From an uncultured Flavobacterium sp. (lineage in GTDB: Bacteria; Bacteroidota; Bacteroidia; Flavobacteriales; Flavobacteriaceae): 64,000 bases of DNA. Made by a program: the position numbers and the translations under genes. Shown here piece by piece: positions 29,654-38,423 of the stretch. Where the stretch lies: the NCBI GenBank assembly GCA_937773775.1, contig CALJVL010000018.1:1-64000 (forward strand). Reading direction: 5' to 3'. Position 1 is the first letter of the stretch. The number at the start of each line of letters is the position of its first letter. Below the pieces are notes generated by a model, which saw only the letters and a program-made list of their open reading frames with translations, had not been told where the DNA came from and ran no database searches.

Positions 29654-30549
29654 TTGATGTTTTTTAATTTAAACATAAGATTAGTAAAACTAAAATTATC
29701 AATATGGTTGGTATAGTTCAAAGCAGTTATTACCGAATACCAAGTCTTAGTAAAAAAGGGAAAAAGCCTAGTGAATTCACCTACAATGAACCTAAAGGGT
29801 TGGTGAATCAAGATACTGTTATCGAATCTATTAAAGCTATTTTAAGTCATGAGTTTATTGACTGTGGGTACCGTTTAATGACCTCTTATTTACAACGGAA
29901 TGGTTATCAAATTAATCATAAAAAGCGCTATAGGATTATGAGCGGAGAAGGTTTATTAAAATTAGAAAACCGAATAAATTGAAGTGGTTCTGCACGTAAA
30001 TTTGTGAAATGCAGAAAAGTTAATACCGTTAAACCTTTTGAATGCTTAGAAATGGATATAAAGATGGTATGGATTCCTAATGTAGGTAAAAATGCTTATT
30101 TACTATCAATAATAGACGTTCATACACGTAGAATATTAAAAGACTATTTCTCTTTTTCTATAAAACAGGACAAGGTAATAACGTTTCTTTCAGATTTATT
30201 TTTAGAATACCAATACCCTAAAAGTGTGGTTATTAGAAGGGATAATGGAAGTCAGTTTATAGCTAGAAGTGTTCGAGAATATCTAGTGCTAATAGGCGTT
30301 CAGCAGGAATTTACTCATGTAGCTACACCAGAAGAAAATGCCCATATTGAAGCTTATCATGGCATACTAAAAAAAGAAGTCTTTACAAGAGTGGACTATA
30401 GAACTTTTGGAGAAATAGAATTAATACTAAAAAGATATGTCGTTTTCTATAATAATATTAGGCTACATGGACTTTTGGGCCGTAGTACACCAATGCAAAA
30501 ATGGAATCAGAATAAACATCTAATTTTAATGAATAAATTAACCGTATAA
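29641..30549 (+). pseudogene. IS3 orfB transposase (copy A) with two in-frame stops
   Basis: One frame running from the orfA overlap (NKDLVDVF, TAA at 29665-29667, then FKHKISKTKIINMVGIVQSSYYR) to KLENRIN, a TGA at 29980-29982, then SGSARKFVKCRK. The DDE catalytic residues are all present: LEMDIKMVW, IRRDNGSQF and HIEAYHG. It ends with LHGLLGRSTP, the usual IS3 tail. The catalytic core is intact, so only the nonsense codons disable it. The longest remaining pieces are 29704-29982 and 30004-30549. Confidence 0.85.
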
Positions 30550-30726
30550 TTAATAACCGAAATTTAAAAGAATGCTCTTGTTTTATAGGGGTCAAAACAG
30601 CCAACCCCCCTCCCCCTGTCGATATGAACTATCAGATTAGACCGAGCAATAAAATCTCAGGCAAATTCCTTTGACTACAACTTAAAATAAGCCCGCCGTC
30701 CCTAGTCTTTTGATTTTCTGAGCATG

Positions 30727-32124
30727 CTACTTATTCCCCTGCACCAGATACTGATCTACCCAAGCCTCTAAATGACCCACACTACTGGGACGAAGCAGGA
30801 TCTCTCTCTTGTCATCCAGCAAATACATCGTCGGGGTCGCAAACACGTAATAACTTTTTACAGCCTGACTATCCCATTTTTGATAATCACAGACGCTTAC
30901 AAAAGGAAATATGCCGGCAAAACTTTTAAATTGCTGCTCATCTACGTCCAAGGACACATAGACCACTTCAATATCTTGCTGCTTCCATTTGGCAAAATTG
31001 TTTGCAAGCAGGGGAATCTCTTCGGTACATTTCGGGCACCAGCTCGCACCAAATACCACAAGGGTGTATTTGCTCTTCAGCTCGGAAAGCTTTTTGGGGA
31101 TTTCGCCCCCTACATAGCCCGGGGCAAGTATTTTTTTATTGAATACAAGATCAGGTGCTATATTTCCTATTTTCATAGCGCGATAGGTTTCCAACTTATT
31201 GGCAAGGTCTGTAGCTATGGTGCAGCTTGTTTGGTTCAACACTGCTAGGGCTAAATGCTCGGATGCTTGAAACAAGCTGTGGCGCTCCAATAAATCGAAC
31301 AGATAATTGCTCACTTCATTGAGTTTCTGCTCGTCTTTTACCAACTTAACCATCATCGCATCAATGGAATGACGCATTTCGATATAGACCGAATCCAAGG
31401 GTTTACCACTGTTCTCCAACAGCCAAAAATGACTCTCCATCGCATCTTTGAACAAACCGCTTTTGTAAAGGCGCTGATCAGTATAATCCAAATTACGAAA
31501 GGCTGTAATGGTAGCCGCAATCTCTTCGGAACGGTATTGGGCAACTGTTGAAACTGAGCTCACCAATTTACGCGTGGGTAAAAACCAGCTCACATAGCGC
31601 TCCTTTGGAAGCTTTGCTAAAAACGCTGCATCCTCCGCTTTGATTCGCTGCTTTTCAGTTTGTATGCTAGTAGCAGGGCGGTCATGCACTGAAAACAATG
31701 AATCCAGCATGTAAATCTTCTCCAAATAAACCCATGCACTCAAGGCCTGCTCTCTCCTGGGATGTTCTTGCGCATACTGCCCAAACCACTGGTTTTCCTG
31801 ACCTTTGGTTACTTTGATCGATTCGGAGTAGCTCAGTGCTTCGCCATTCAGTTCAATATCTTCACCGCTCAGTATCACAAACAATGGTTTTTCGTCAGCA
31901 GACATCAAGTACCCTACGCCATAATCGACTTTAGAATAAGTCAATTTAAAGTTCCCTTTCTCATCAATGGTTGATGATGAGATTGGATAGGTTTTGAGAC
32001 CGTCGAAGCCTTCTAGTTTTATCGGCTGATTTATTAACTGAGTTAAATTACCCGTTATACTTTGGGCATTTAAGAAAGCATTGTAAAACAGAATTAGTAA
32101 TAAGGTTGAAATTGTTTTTTTCAT
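30727..32124 (-). CDS. TlpA-like thiol-disulfide oxidoreductase with N-terminal DUF4369-like domain
   Basis: 465 residues from the ATG at 32124 (MKKTISTLLLILFYNAFLNAQ, a Sec signal). A longer frame to 32163 would add 13 residues that overlap the AAC-rich repeat and lack a signal start. The N-terminal beta-rich part (ITGNLTQLINQPIKLEGFDG) fits DUF4369. The C-terminal part is a thioredoxin fold (YTLVVFGASWCPKCTEEIPLL, active site CPKC; ATPTMYLLD cis-Pro loop). Periplasmic reduction or maturation of thiols is likely. Base composition is visibly richer in G+C than the core genes, suggesting acquisition together with the collagen-like gene next to it. Confidence 0.88.
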   Translation of the reverse strand: MKKTISTLLLILFYNAFLNAQSITGNLTQLINQPIKLEGFDGLKTYPISSSTIDEKGNFKLTYSKVDYGVGYLMSADEKPLFVILSGEDIELNGEALSYSESIKVTKGQENQWFGQYAQEHPRREQALSAWVYLEKIYMLDSLFSVHDRPATSIQTEKQRIKAEDAAFLAKLPKERYVSWFLPTRKLVSSVSTVAQYRSEEIAATITAFRNLDYTDQRLYKSGLFKDAMESHFWLLENSGKPLDSVYIEMRHSIDAMMVKLVKDEQKLNEVSNYLFDLLERHSLFQASEHLALAVLNQTSCTIATDLANKLETYRAMKIGNIAPDLVFNKKILAPGYVGGEIPKKLSELKSKYTLVVFGASWCPKCTEEIPLLANNFAKWKQQDIEVVYVSLDVDEQQFKSFAGIFPFVSVCDYQKWDSQAVKSYYVFATPTMYLLDDKREILLRPSSVGHLEAWVDQYLVQGNK

Positions 32125-32168
32125 TATTTTAAATTTAAAAAAGCTTGTAGTTTCAAAATGCAATAATC

Positions 32169-32315
32169 CTTAGAGCAACGCACAGCATTTCCGTTTGCTC
32201 GGTTGTTGGTGTTCATGTTGGCATTGCTGCTGTTGAAGTTGAGGTTGCGCACATTGGTGCCACTAACCGTACTGCTCCAATAGTTGCCGTTGGTCCCGAC
32301 ATTGTTGAGCGAACC
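32169..32315 (-). repeat. AAC-rich template-repeat-like (TR-like) sequence
   Basis: Read on the minus strand it encodes GSLNNVGTNGNYWSST, then a stretch in which AAC/AAT codons fall again and again at fixed spacing (NLNFNSSNANMN, TNNRANGNAVRC). It aligns over 48 codons, with one extra codon, to 32486-32629. By my count 21 of 45 adenines differ in the gene copy, against 15 of 99 other bases. AAC codons at variable sites are the hallmark of DGR template repeats. Alternative: the 3' remnant of a paralogous Fib_succ_major gene. The 2:1 mix with non-adenine changes means it is not a fresh, cognate template. Confidence 0.55.
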
Positions 32316-32367
32316 ATTGCTGTTGTCTTTTTCAAAATTAAAATTCGCCCGCTTCGAGGTATTTTAA

Positions 32368-32404
32368 ACTATGCCACCCGCCGAAAAAGCCGGGATGGCA
32401 TAGT
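32368..32404 (-). other. Strong hairpin between variable and template-like repeats
   Basis: ACTATGCCA and TGGCATAGT pair perfectly; an inner CCCG/CGGG part extends the stem with one bulge and one mismatch around GAAAAA. It lies 76 bases after the collagen-like gene. It could be its terminator (the T tract is weak) or a structure like the hairpins that follow the variable repeat in known DGRs. Confidence 0.6.
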
Positions 32405-32479
32405 TAAGTGTCACCCATCGACTCCGCTAAAGCTCCGCTCAGGGTAAAAATAGATTAAATTGCTGCGCTATTCAAAGTG

Positions 32480-35400
32480 TCAATTCTTAATGCAACGAAC
32501 AGCGCATCCGTTTCCTCGCGGGAAGGATTCCATGAAGGCAAAGCTGCCGTTAAAGTAGAGGCCGCGCGCACTGGCTGCATTAACAGTACTGCTCCAATAG
32601 TAGCCGTTCCCGGCATTGGAGACCGAACCATCAATGGCTTCGCGGTAGCGCGCCACGGGCAAGCTAAGTATTGAATTAAAAGCCCCCATCAATGTCTCTT
32701 CAGTCCATCTTTGGAGTTCTGCTTCTAGCTCTGTTTGCGTAGGGATACGGTAGCCAATTGGGCATGGATTGTTCACGCCATTTACGTCTTGCCACAACTT
32801 ATCGTTTTGAAGGCTGAGCCAATCATTTGGAGCACTTGGTACTAAAATAAAATCACCATGTTTGGGATTGTCAATACTGCTTAGTATAGGTGTTGTAGCG
32901 CTTGATCTTAGTTGGTGTCCGTCAGTGCCACGTCCCCATTGGTATAAGTCACCATAAGCAGCTTCATCGTCAAAGCTGGTAGCTACCTGTGTGGCACCCA
33001 GATTGCGGTCTAGCCACGTTCGGCCGGTTGGGCTGACTACCGCTTTTGGTATTACTGTTGCAGGCGTCACCGAATTAGAGGCAGCACTTGCTGTACCTGT
33101 TCCGACTGCATTGGTAGCAGTGACCGTAAATGTATAGGCCTTGCCATTCTTGAGTCCAGTGATCGTGAGCGGACTATTAGTGCCAGTTGCGGTGATCACA
33201 TCAGGACTTGAAGTGACGGTGTACACTATGATTTCAGCACCACCATTACTTGCTGGCGCTGTAAATGTCACTATGGCTTGAGCACTACCTCCTGTAGCTA
33301 TTCCTATAATTACTGCACCGGGTGTAGAAATTAAAGGACCACTCACCCAGGTTGGAATACCATCTATCAATTGTAAAGAAACACCTTGTTTATCGGTAGT
33401 TGGCACAATTACCCAAGCCGAACCATTCCAATATTGCATATCACCAGCAGTTGTTCCTGCTGGAAAAGTATCGCCCTTAGGTCCAACATCGCCGGTTTCA
33501 CCTTGAATACCTTGGTCACCTTTTAAAGAAACGAACCAATCTGATTCGCTTAAATCTGGGTCTACATTACTTGCTGCATAAACTTCATAAGCACTCAAGC
33601 CATCTTGTCCATTTATTCCGTTTGTTCCTGCTGCTCCAGTGTCGCCATTAGGTCCAACATCGCCGATTACACCTTGAACTCCTTGGTCACCTTTAGCACC
33701 AACTGCTCCATTTGTTCCGTCTATTCCTGCTGCTCCGATATCACCTTTGGCTCCGGCTGATCCTTGAATACCTTGGTCTCCTGTTAAAGAAACTAGCCAA
33801 TCTGCTTCGCTTAAATCTGGGTCTACATTACTTGCTGCATAAACTTCATAAGCACTCAAGCCATCTTGTCCATTTATTCCGTTTGTTCCTGCTGCTCCAG
33901 TGTCGCCATTAGGTCCAACATCGCCGATTACACCTTGAACTCCTTGGTCACCTTTAGCACCAACTGCTCCATTTGTTCCGTCTATTCCTGCTGCTCCGAT
34001 ATCACCTTTGGCTCCGGCTGATCCTTGAATACCTTGGTCTCCTGTTAAAGAAACTAGCCAATCTGCTTCGCTTAAATCGGGGTCTACATTACTTGCTGCA
34101 TAAACTTCATAAGCACTCAAGCCATCTTGTCCATTTATACCGTTTGTTCCTGCTGATCCAGTGTCGCCATTAGGTCCAACATCGCCGATTACACCTTGAA
34201 CTCCTTGGTCACCTTTAGCACCAACTGCTCCATTTGTTCCGTCTATTCCTGCTGCTCCGATATCACCTTTGGCTCCGGCTGATCCTTGAATACCTTGGTC
34301 TCCTGTTAAAGAAACGAACCAATCTGCTTCGCTTAAATCTGGGTCTACATTACTTGCTGCATAAACTTCATAAGCACTCAAGCCATCTTGTCCATTTATT
34401 CCGTTTGTTCCTGCTGCTCCAGTGTCGCCATTAGGTCCAACATCGCCGATTACACCTTGAACTCCTTGGTCACCTTTAGCACCAACTGCTCCATTTGTTC
34501 CGTCTATTCCTGCTGCTCCGATATCACCTTTGGCTCCGGCTGATCCTTGAATACCTTGGTCTCCTGTTAAAGAAACTAGCCAATCTGCTTCGCTTAAATC
34601 GGGGTCTACATTACTTGCTGCATAAACTTCATAAGCACTCAAGCCATCTTGTCCATTTATTCCGTTTGTTCCTGCTGCTCCAGTGTCGCCATTAGGTCCA
34701 ACATCGCCGATTACACCTTGAACTCCTTGGTCACCTTTAGCACCAACTGCTCCATTTGTTCCGTCTATTCCTGCTGCTCCGATATCACCTTTGGCTCCGG
34801 CTGATCCTTGAATACCTTGGTCTCCTGTTAAAGAAACTAGCCAATCTGCTTCGCGTAAATCTGGGTCTACATTACTTGCTGCATAAACTTCATAAGCACT
34901 CAAGCCATCTTGTCCATTTATACCGTTTGTTCCTGCTGCTCCAGTGTCGCCATTAGGTCCTATTGGGCCTGTAGCTCCTGTTTGACCTACGGGTCCTTGT
35001 ACTCCAGCTTCCCCTTGGATACCTTGTGGACCTGCAACTCCTTGCTTTCTCCTTACTAATTCAATTTTCGAGATTTCTTTTTTCAAAATTGCCTGATCCA
35101 CTATAATGCCCGAAATTACTTGCGCGGTCCGCTCGTTTATAGGTTGTGGCATATAAGTCAGATTTTGTTCACTTAAAGGGCTGAAGTTACTGCCTCCTGA
35201 AAAATCAATCCCAACTTTTAATTTCTTTGTAGTACCGTTCCAAACAATAACCGCAAAATCAGTGCTACTTATTTGCGTTCCAGTTCCTATCAAAAGATTG
35301 ATCATACCATATCTGTCAGTCCTTGTAGTCTGATTTTCTTTATATTCTTCAGTGCCTGATGCATTTACAATAATAAATTGTATCGATACAGCGCTGTTGG

Positions 35401-35545
35401 CCAATATATTACCTTGTGCATTTGTATCCGGTATTTCCTGCGCGTTTGGGCTTAATATGACCGCCTGATAACTGATTCCTTTGGTTTGGGAAAAACCTTC
35501 AAATGCCATCACTAATAATAGCATTAAGAGTACTAGTCTTTTCAT
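32480..35545 (-). CDS. Collagen-like repeat surface protein with C-type-lectin-like (Fib_succ_major) C-terminus
   Basis: 1021 residues. Signal MKRLVLLMLLLVMAFEGFSQ. A beta-rich N-terminal head (ISYQAVILSPNAQEIP...) runs to about 160, followed by collagen-type GxY triplets with six near-identical 87-residue units (AYEVYAASNVDPDL, GDQGIQG, GAKGD). Then an FN3 domain (about 765-850, ITGLKNGKAYTFTVTATNAVG) and a Fib_succ_major/C-type-lectin-like domain (TWLDRNLGATQVAT, CPIGYRIPTQTELEAE, YYWSSTVN...NGCAVRCIKN). The last 48 codons are the counterpart of the AAC-rich repeat downstream. Predicted role: a stalk that displays a variable ligand-binding head outside the cell. The frame is intact while its neighbours are broken. 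Confidence 0.88.
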   Translation of the reverse strand: MKRLVLLMLLLVMAFEGFSQTKGISYQAVILSPNAQEIPDTNAQGNILANSAVSIQFIIVNASGTEEYKENQTTRTDRYGMINLLIGTGTQISSTDFAVIVWNGTTKKLKVGIDFSGGSNFSPLSEQNLTYMPQPINERTAQVISGIIVDQAILKKEISKIELVRRKQGVAGPQGIQGEAGVQGPVGQTGATGPIGPNGDTGAAGTNGINGQDGLSAYEVYAASNVDPDLREADWLVSLTGDQGIQGSAGAKGDIGAAGIDGTNGAVGAKGDQGVQGVIGDVGPNGDTGAAGTNGINGQDGLSAYEVYAASNVDPDLSEADWLVSLTGDQGIQGSAGAKGDIGAAGIDGTNGAVGAKGDQGVQGVIGDVGPNGDTGAAGTNGINGQDGLSAYEVYAASNVDPDLSEADWFVSLTGDQGIQGSAGAKGDIGAAGIDGTNGAVGAKGDQGVQGVIGDVGPNGDTGSAGTNGINGQDGLSAYEVYAASNVDPDLSEADWLVSLTGDQGIQGSAGAKGDIGAAGIDGTNGAVGAKGDQGVQGVIGDVGPNGDTGAAGTNGINGQDGLSAYEVYAASNVDPDLSEADWLVSLTGDQGIQGSAGAKGDIGAAGIDGTNGAVGAKGDQGVQGVIGDVGPNGDTGAAGTNGINGQDGLSAYEVYAASNVDPDLSESDWFVSLKGDQGIQGETGDVGPKGDTFPAGTTAGDMQYWNGSAWVIVPTTDKQGVSLQLIDGIPTWVSGPLISTPGAVIIGIATGGSAQAIVTFTAPASNGGAEIIVYTVTSSPDVITATGTNSPLTITGLKNGKAYTFTVTATNAVGTGTASAASNSVTPATVIPKAVVSPTGRTWLDRNLGATQVATSFDDEAAYGDLYQWGRGTDGHQLRSSATTPILSSIDNPKHGDFILVPSAPNDWLSLQNDKLWQDVNGVNNPCPIGYRIPTQTELEAELQRWTEETLMGAFNSILSLPVARYREAIDGSVSNAGNGYYWSSTVNAASARGLYFNGSFAFMESFPRGNGCAVRCIKN
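32486..32629 (-). repeat. Variable-repeat-like (VR-like) 3' end of the collagen-like gene
   Basis: 48 codons ending two codons before the stop. Compared with 32169-32315, codons AAC in the repeat have become TAC, GGC, TAC, TTC, GAA, TTC, CCG and so on, while framework codons (TATTGGAGCAGT, CGC, CTC, ATG, CGA, CGTTGC) are kept. The changed residues lie in the ligand-face positions of C-type-lectin-like domains used as DGR targets (family knowledge). Confidence 0.55.
33490..34960 (-). repeat. 261-base tandem repeats encoding collagen-like stalk
   Basis: Five full and one partial copy of a 261-base unit (87 codons), almost identical at the DNA level. The few differences include DLREADWL/DLSEADWF/DLSESDWF. 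Such arrays change copy number by slippage or recombination and are often mis-assembled, so the true stalk length is uncertain. Confidence 0.92.
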
Positions 35546-36221
35546 AATCGTTTGTTTTATCTTTTAGTTTGTATTGATCTTTTAGTTTTACTATTTTTTT
35601 TTTGGAAATGTCAATTAGCAATCCAAAACTTATGTTATTACTCTCTATTCTTAATTTTTCAGGCTTAGCTGTCCAAACCAAACTTTTTCCATACATGTAT
35701 TGCACATAAAAAGAAAAGTTATCTGAAATAGGATGTGAAAAACCTGCTCCCAATCTAATATCTATCAAAGACTTATCAAACTCCTCTACTGTTTTTAGAT
35801 TTAGAACCGTATTATTTATGGTTTGCGATCCTTGAACCAAAAAACCTACTGAAGTGGACCCTTTAATGTAAATAGATCCCTTTTTTATGTTAAACAACTT
35901 GTGATCAAGTCCCATATTGATTTCCAAATAATTAACATCCCACTCCATAAAATTATCTGCTGAATCATCACTGCCTATCGCGCCGTAACCGGCATAACGC
36001 ACTCCAATTGACCCCATACTCTCTTTGTTTGTTATAACCCTACCTCTATATCAAAAGGCCATAAAATTATGATTAGTCTGCTGCAGGTTTAGAAGTTTTT
36101 CCCCTTGTGAATTTGTCTAATCAAAATAGGAGGAGTTTTTCCCGGTTTCTAAATACAGTTGTTGCGCTGTGGCAATGGTCGTCGATGCTACTAGCAGCAG
36201 TAATAAAGTGATTTTTTTCAT
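35499..36221 (-). pseudogene. Outer-membrane beta-barrel-type protein with two in-frame stops
   Basis: Starts at 36221 with a clear signal peptide (MKKITLLLLLVASTTIATAQ) and LYLETGKNSSYFD, then a TAG. It continues TNSQGEKLLNLQQTNHNFMAF, a TGA, then YRGRVITNKESMGSIGVRYAGYG in the same frame. The later part is beta-rich with a barrel-like pattern (FSFYVQYMYGKSLVW, ISFGLLIDI). The tail after about 35600 runs on through a poly-A stretch into the start of the collagen-like gene, so the original stop is probably lost too. Its position directly upstream suggests a former partner outer-membrane protein. Confidence 0.8.
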
Positions 36222-36290
36222 GTTTTTTTGACGCGTTTTTAGGGTTACTATTTTATTTGAGTACAGAGTATTAATGGATAAAGCAACTCC

Positions 36291-36824
36291 TTAATTGTGG
36301 CTTACTTTTTTAAGCAGTATTTTAATGAATTGCTTGTTGTTGGCTGTCACCTGAAAAATATAACTAGTAACTGGAAGAGCATTAAACTGAACGTTTACCA
36401 ATTGATTGGCTTTATAGTTTTTTGAAAACACCTGTCTCCCAACCAGATCAAAAACAACCACTTCTACCTCTCCGATAATTTGTTCTGTAAAGGATATGCT
36501 GACACTTTCTACAAAAGGATTTGGATAAACAGTCGCTTCCAGACTTAAAGGAATAGCCACGTCTATAATTTGCGCCGATACATTTGGCTGTATAAAGCCT
36601 TGACGCAATGTATAATTGTCGTCATAAAATGTACCTGTAACACTGGCTTGTCCTATACTTTGCTGTACAACATATTGCTTGTTGTTTACTGTAAGGTTTT
36701 CCGAAGACCCTGAAGATCCCAAAGTAGCTCTTACCAGATAATCCCTCGAGCTGTTTTGAGCTTGAGTAAGTTGACTAACGAACACTAAAAATAAGGCAAT
36801 CACAAAAAGTAGTTTTTGTTTCAT
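36291..36824 (-). CDS. Small secreted protein with T9SS C-terminal sorting domain
   Basis: 177 residues: signal MKQKLLFVIALFLVFVSQLTQAQ, a short middle (VVQQSIGQASVTGTF, YTLRQGFIQP) and a T9SS type A domain (LEATVYPNPFVESVSISF...IKILLKKV). The SIGQASVTG / LRQGFIQP pattern is common in Flavobacteriia proteins that consist of little more than a signal and a sorting domain. Function unknown. It is the only intact gene between the collagen-like gene and the second IS3 copy. Confidence 0.85.
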   Translation of the reverse strand: MKQKLLFVIALFLVFVSQLTQAQNSSRDYLVRATLGSSGSSENLTVNNKQYVVQQSIGQASVTGTFYDDNYTLRQGFIQPNVSAQIIDVAIPLSLEATVYPNPFVESVSISFTEQIIGEVEVVVFDLVGRQVFSKNYKANQLVNVQFNALPVTSYIFQVTANNKQFIKILLKKVSHN

Positions 36825-37370
36825 ATGGAATTTATTTAATAGCTAGAATAAAGTCAACCCAAATGGATTGAGGATTGATGGTGCTAACATTAGTTTATTT
36901 CTATTTTTCTTTAGTAAAAATAGAAATAATAACATATATTATTTCTGGTTAAAAAACATTTTAACAAATAAAACGGTACAAAACAAAAAAGCTCGTTTAA
37001 ATACATGTTCTACTAAATCGTAACAGTTTTTTACTACAAAAAATACCATTTTATTGTTTGGATTAAGTATCATATAGCCGCAAATCCATTGGGTACACAG
37101 CCAATAAAAAAGGTCTTATCAGCATCAGGTTGAGAAGATCCTTTGTTAATGAGGGCAAGTCAAAATTTAGTTTACCCCTTGATTTGCTTTAGTGATGTTT
37201 TAATGCTGCGTTACAAACGCTATGACTTATCTTTCAATTTAAATAGCTACTCGTCACAGACGACCACCTACTAACGTTTTGTTTTGAGAACAAAATCCAG
37301 TAATGAGCGCTGCATTTTTACAAAAAAAAGGAGCTTACGCCCCTTCTATTTTTCAAAGAGTCAAAGGGTA
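36825..37370. other. Intergenic region with decayed sequence
   Basis: No gene recognised. It contains the upstream region of the T9SS protein, AT-rich sequence, and the terminator of the neighbouring Fib_succ_major pseudogene. Confidence 0.6.
37322..37345 (-). terminator. Terminator after the Fib_succ_major pseudogene
   Basis: Minus-strand stem AAGGGGC / GCTCCTT (one G-T pair), loop GTAA, followed by a run of T. It lies 26 bases beyond the pseudogene stop. Confidence 0.85.
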
Positions 37371-38378
37371 TTAATCCCTGAGGAAACGAACTGAGAAACC
37401 GAAAGTCTTACCATACCTGAACCTAGTTACAGGGCCGTTATTGTCATCCAGGAAGCGGCCCCAGGGGAAATTTGTATAGTTCTCCGTAGATCGCCACCAA
37501 TAATCGATGCCGCCAATGGTGCTGAATGTACCTAAGTTGGTGCGATAACCTCCCGGAAGACATGAAAAATCTTTGCTGTTAATTGCGCTTGTATTAGGTG
37601 TTGTCCAGCTGTTTGTCCTAGTAGTTTTCATTTTCCCATCAGCAACGCTTTCTCCTCCTAAAACGGTGGTTAATCTGGTCCATTCAGCATCCGATGGTAT
37701 GTGTCATCCTTTAGGAGCCAAACCACTTAGGTAGTTTACTGCATACCAATTATATAATTTGCCAAACCCACTTTCAGGGTGGTTCTTATAATAACACCAA
37801 GCACCTGTGATTAATCCTGCCCAGACAGTTGGGTCGGAAACATAAGGTATGATGTCGCCGTTACGATAATGAGTAACCTCTAGATTCTTTTCCATCCAAT
37901 ATTGTGTGCCAATTAAAACATTAGGGTAGGTGGTTGTTTTTAAAGAAGCTATCTGAAATTTAAAGCACCACTGTCTCCAGATTTTGCCGCATACAAAGCA
38001 TAAAGCACACTCATTAATTGGCTTGTACCTGTTATAGTTTAAGCTTTACTTCTAGTTGGGTCTGTTTCTGTTTTTATCAAGTATGGCCCTGCAGCCCAAT
38101 CAATACCTGCAAAGGTTCCGGCTACTACTGTAACTGTACCAATATCTAAACTAACTAAACCGTTTATATTTGTTATTGGACTTTGCCTTTCTACATAAAT
38201 AACCGTACCTTGAGTCCTAAATTGTAAAATAATTATTCGGATACCTGCGGATTGGTTAGTTACCAAAGCATCACTACTGTTTCTTATAACCGCTTGGTAA
38301 CTCATTTTCTCTGGTGCTTGTGCAAATGTGCTGAATGCCGTTAAGAATGTGGCAATTATGGTGTAAAATTTATTTACA
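37371..38378 (-). pseudogene. Fib_succ_major-domain protein, several stops and a frameshift
   Basis: Signal-like start without an in-frame ATG (NKFYTIIATFLTAFSTFAQ), then a head domain MSYQAVIRNSSDALVTNQSAG like that of the collagen-like protein. A TAA follows DPTRSKA, then TITGTSQL continues in frame. A frameshift leads into TYPNVLIGTQYWMEKNLEV. The Fib_succ_major core reads NWYAVNYLSGLAPKG, then TGA where the family has Trp (G-W-HIPSDAEW), and continues to SVRFLRD. It is a paralogue in architecture, with the collagen stalk absent or deleted. Clearly inactive. Confidence 0.88.
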
Positions 38379-38423
38379 TATTTATTTTTTAATAATTTTA
38401 AAAGATTATAATTTTTGGTTATT

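Larger units (their letters stand above)
29285..30596 (+). mobile_element. Decayed IS3-family element (copy A)
   Basis: Terminal inverted repeats are visible: TTTAGCCCCT...GGAGTG...TTTTAAATTTC at 29285-29323 and its imperfect mirror at 29559-like orientation 30559-30596 (TTTGACCCCT...TTTTAAATTTC on the minus strand). About 1312 bases, normal for IS3. OrfA and orfB are in the usual -1 relation with a nine-A slippery stretch before GTTTGGG. Three in-frame stops make it inactive. No clear target duplication was found. Confidence 0.85.

Noticed and set aside
32125..32163. Extended start for the TlpA-like protein
   Set aside because: It would precede the signal peptide and sits next to the AAC-rich repeat; ATG at 32124 opens a normal Sec signal.
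33712..34956. Five similar 66-codon plus-strand frames at 261-base spacing
   Set aside because: They are the antisense shadow of the collagen-like tandem repeats; the minus-strand frame has the protein signals.
33490..34960. CRISPR-like regular repeats
   Set aside because: Units are 261 bases, directly adjoining and protein-coding, without short repeats and unique spacers.
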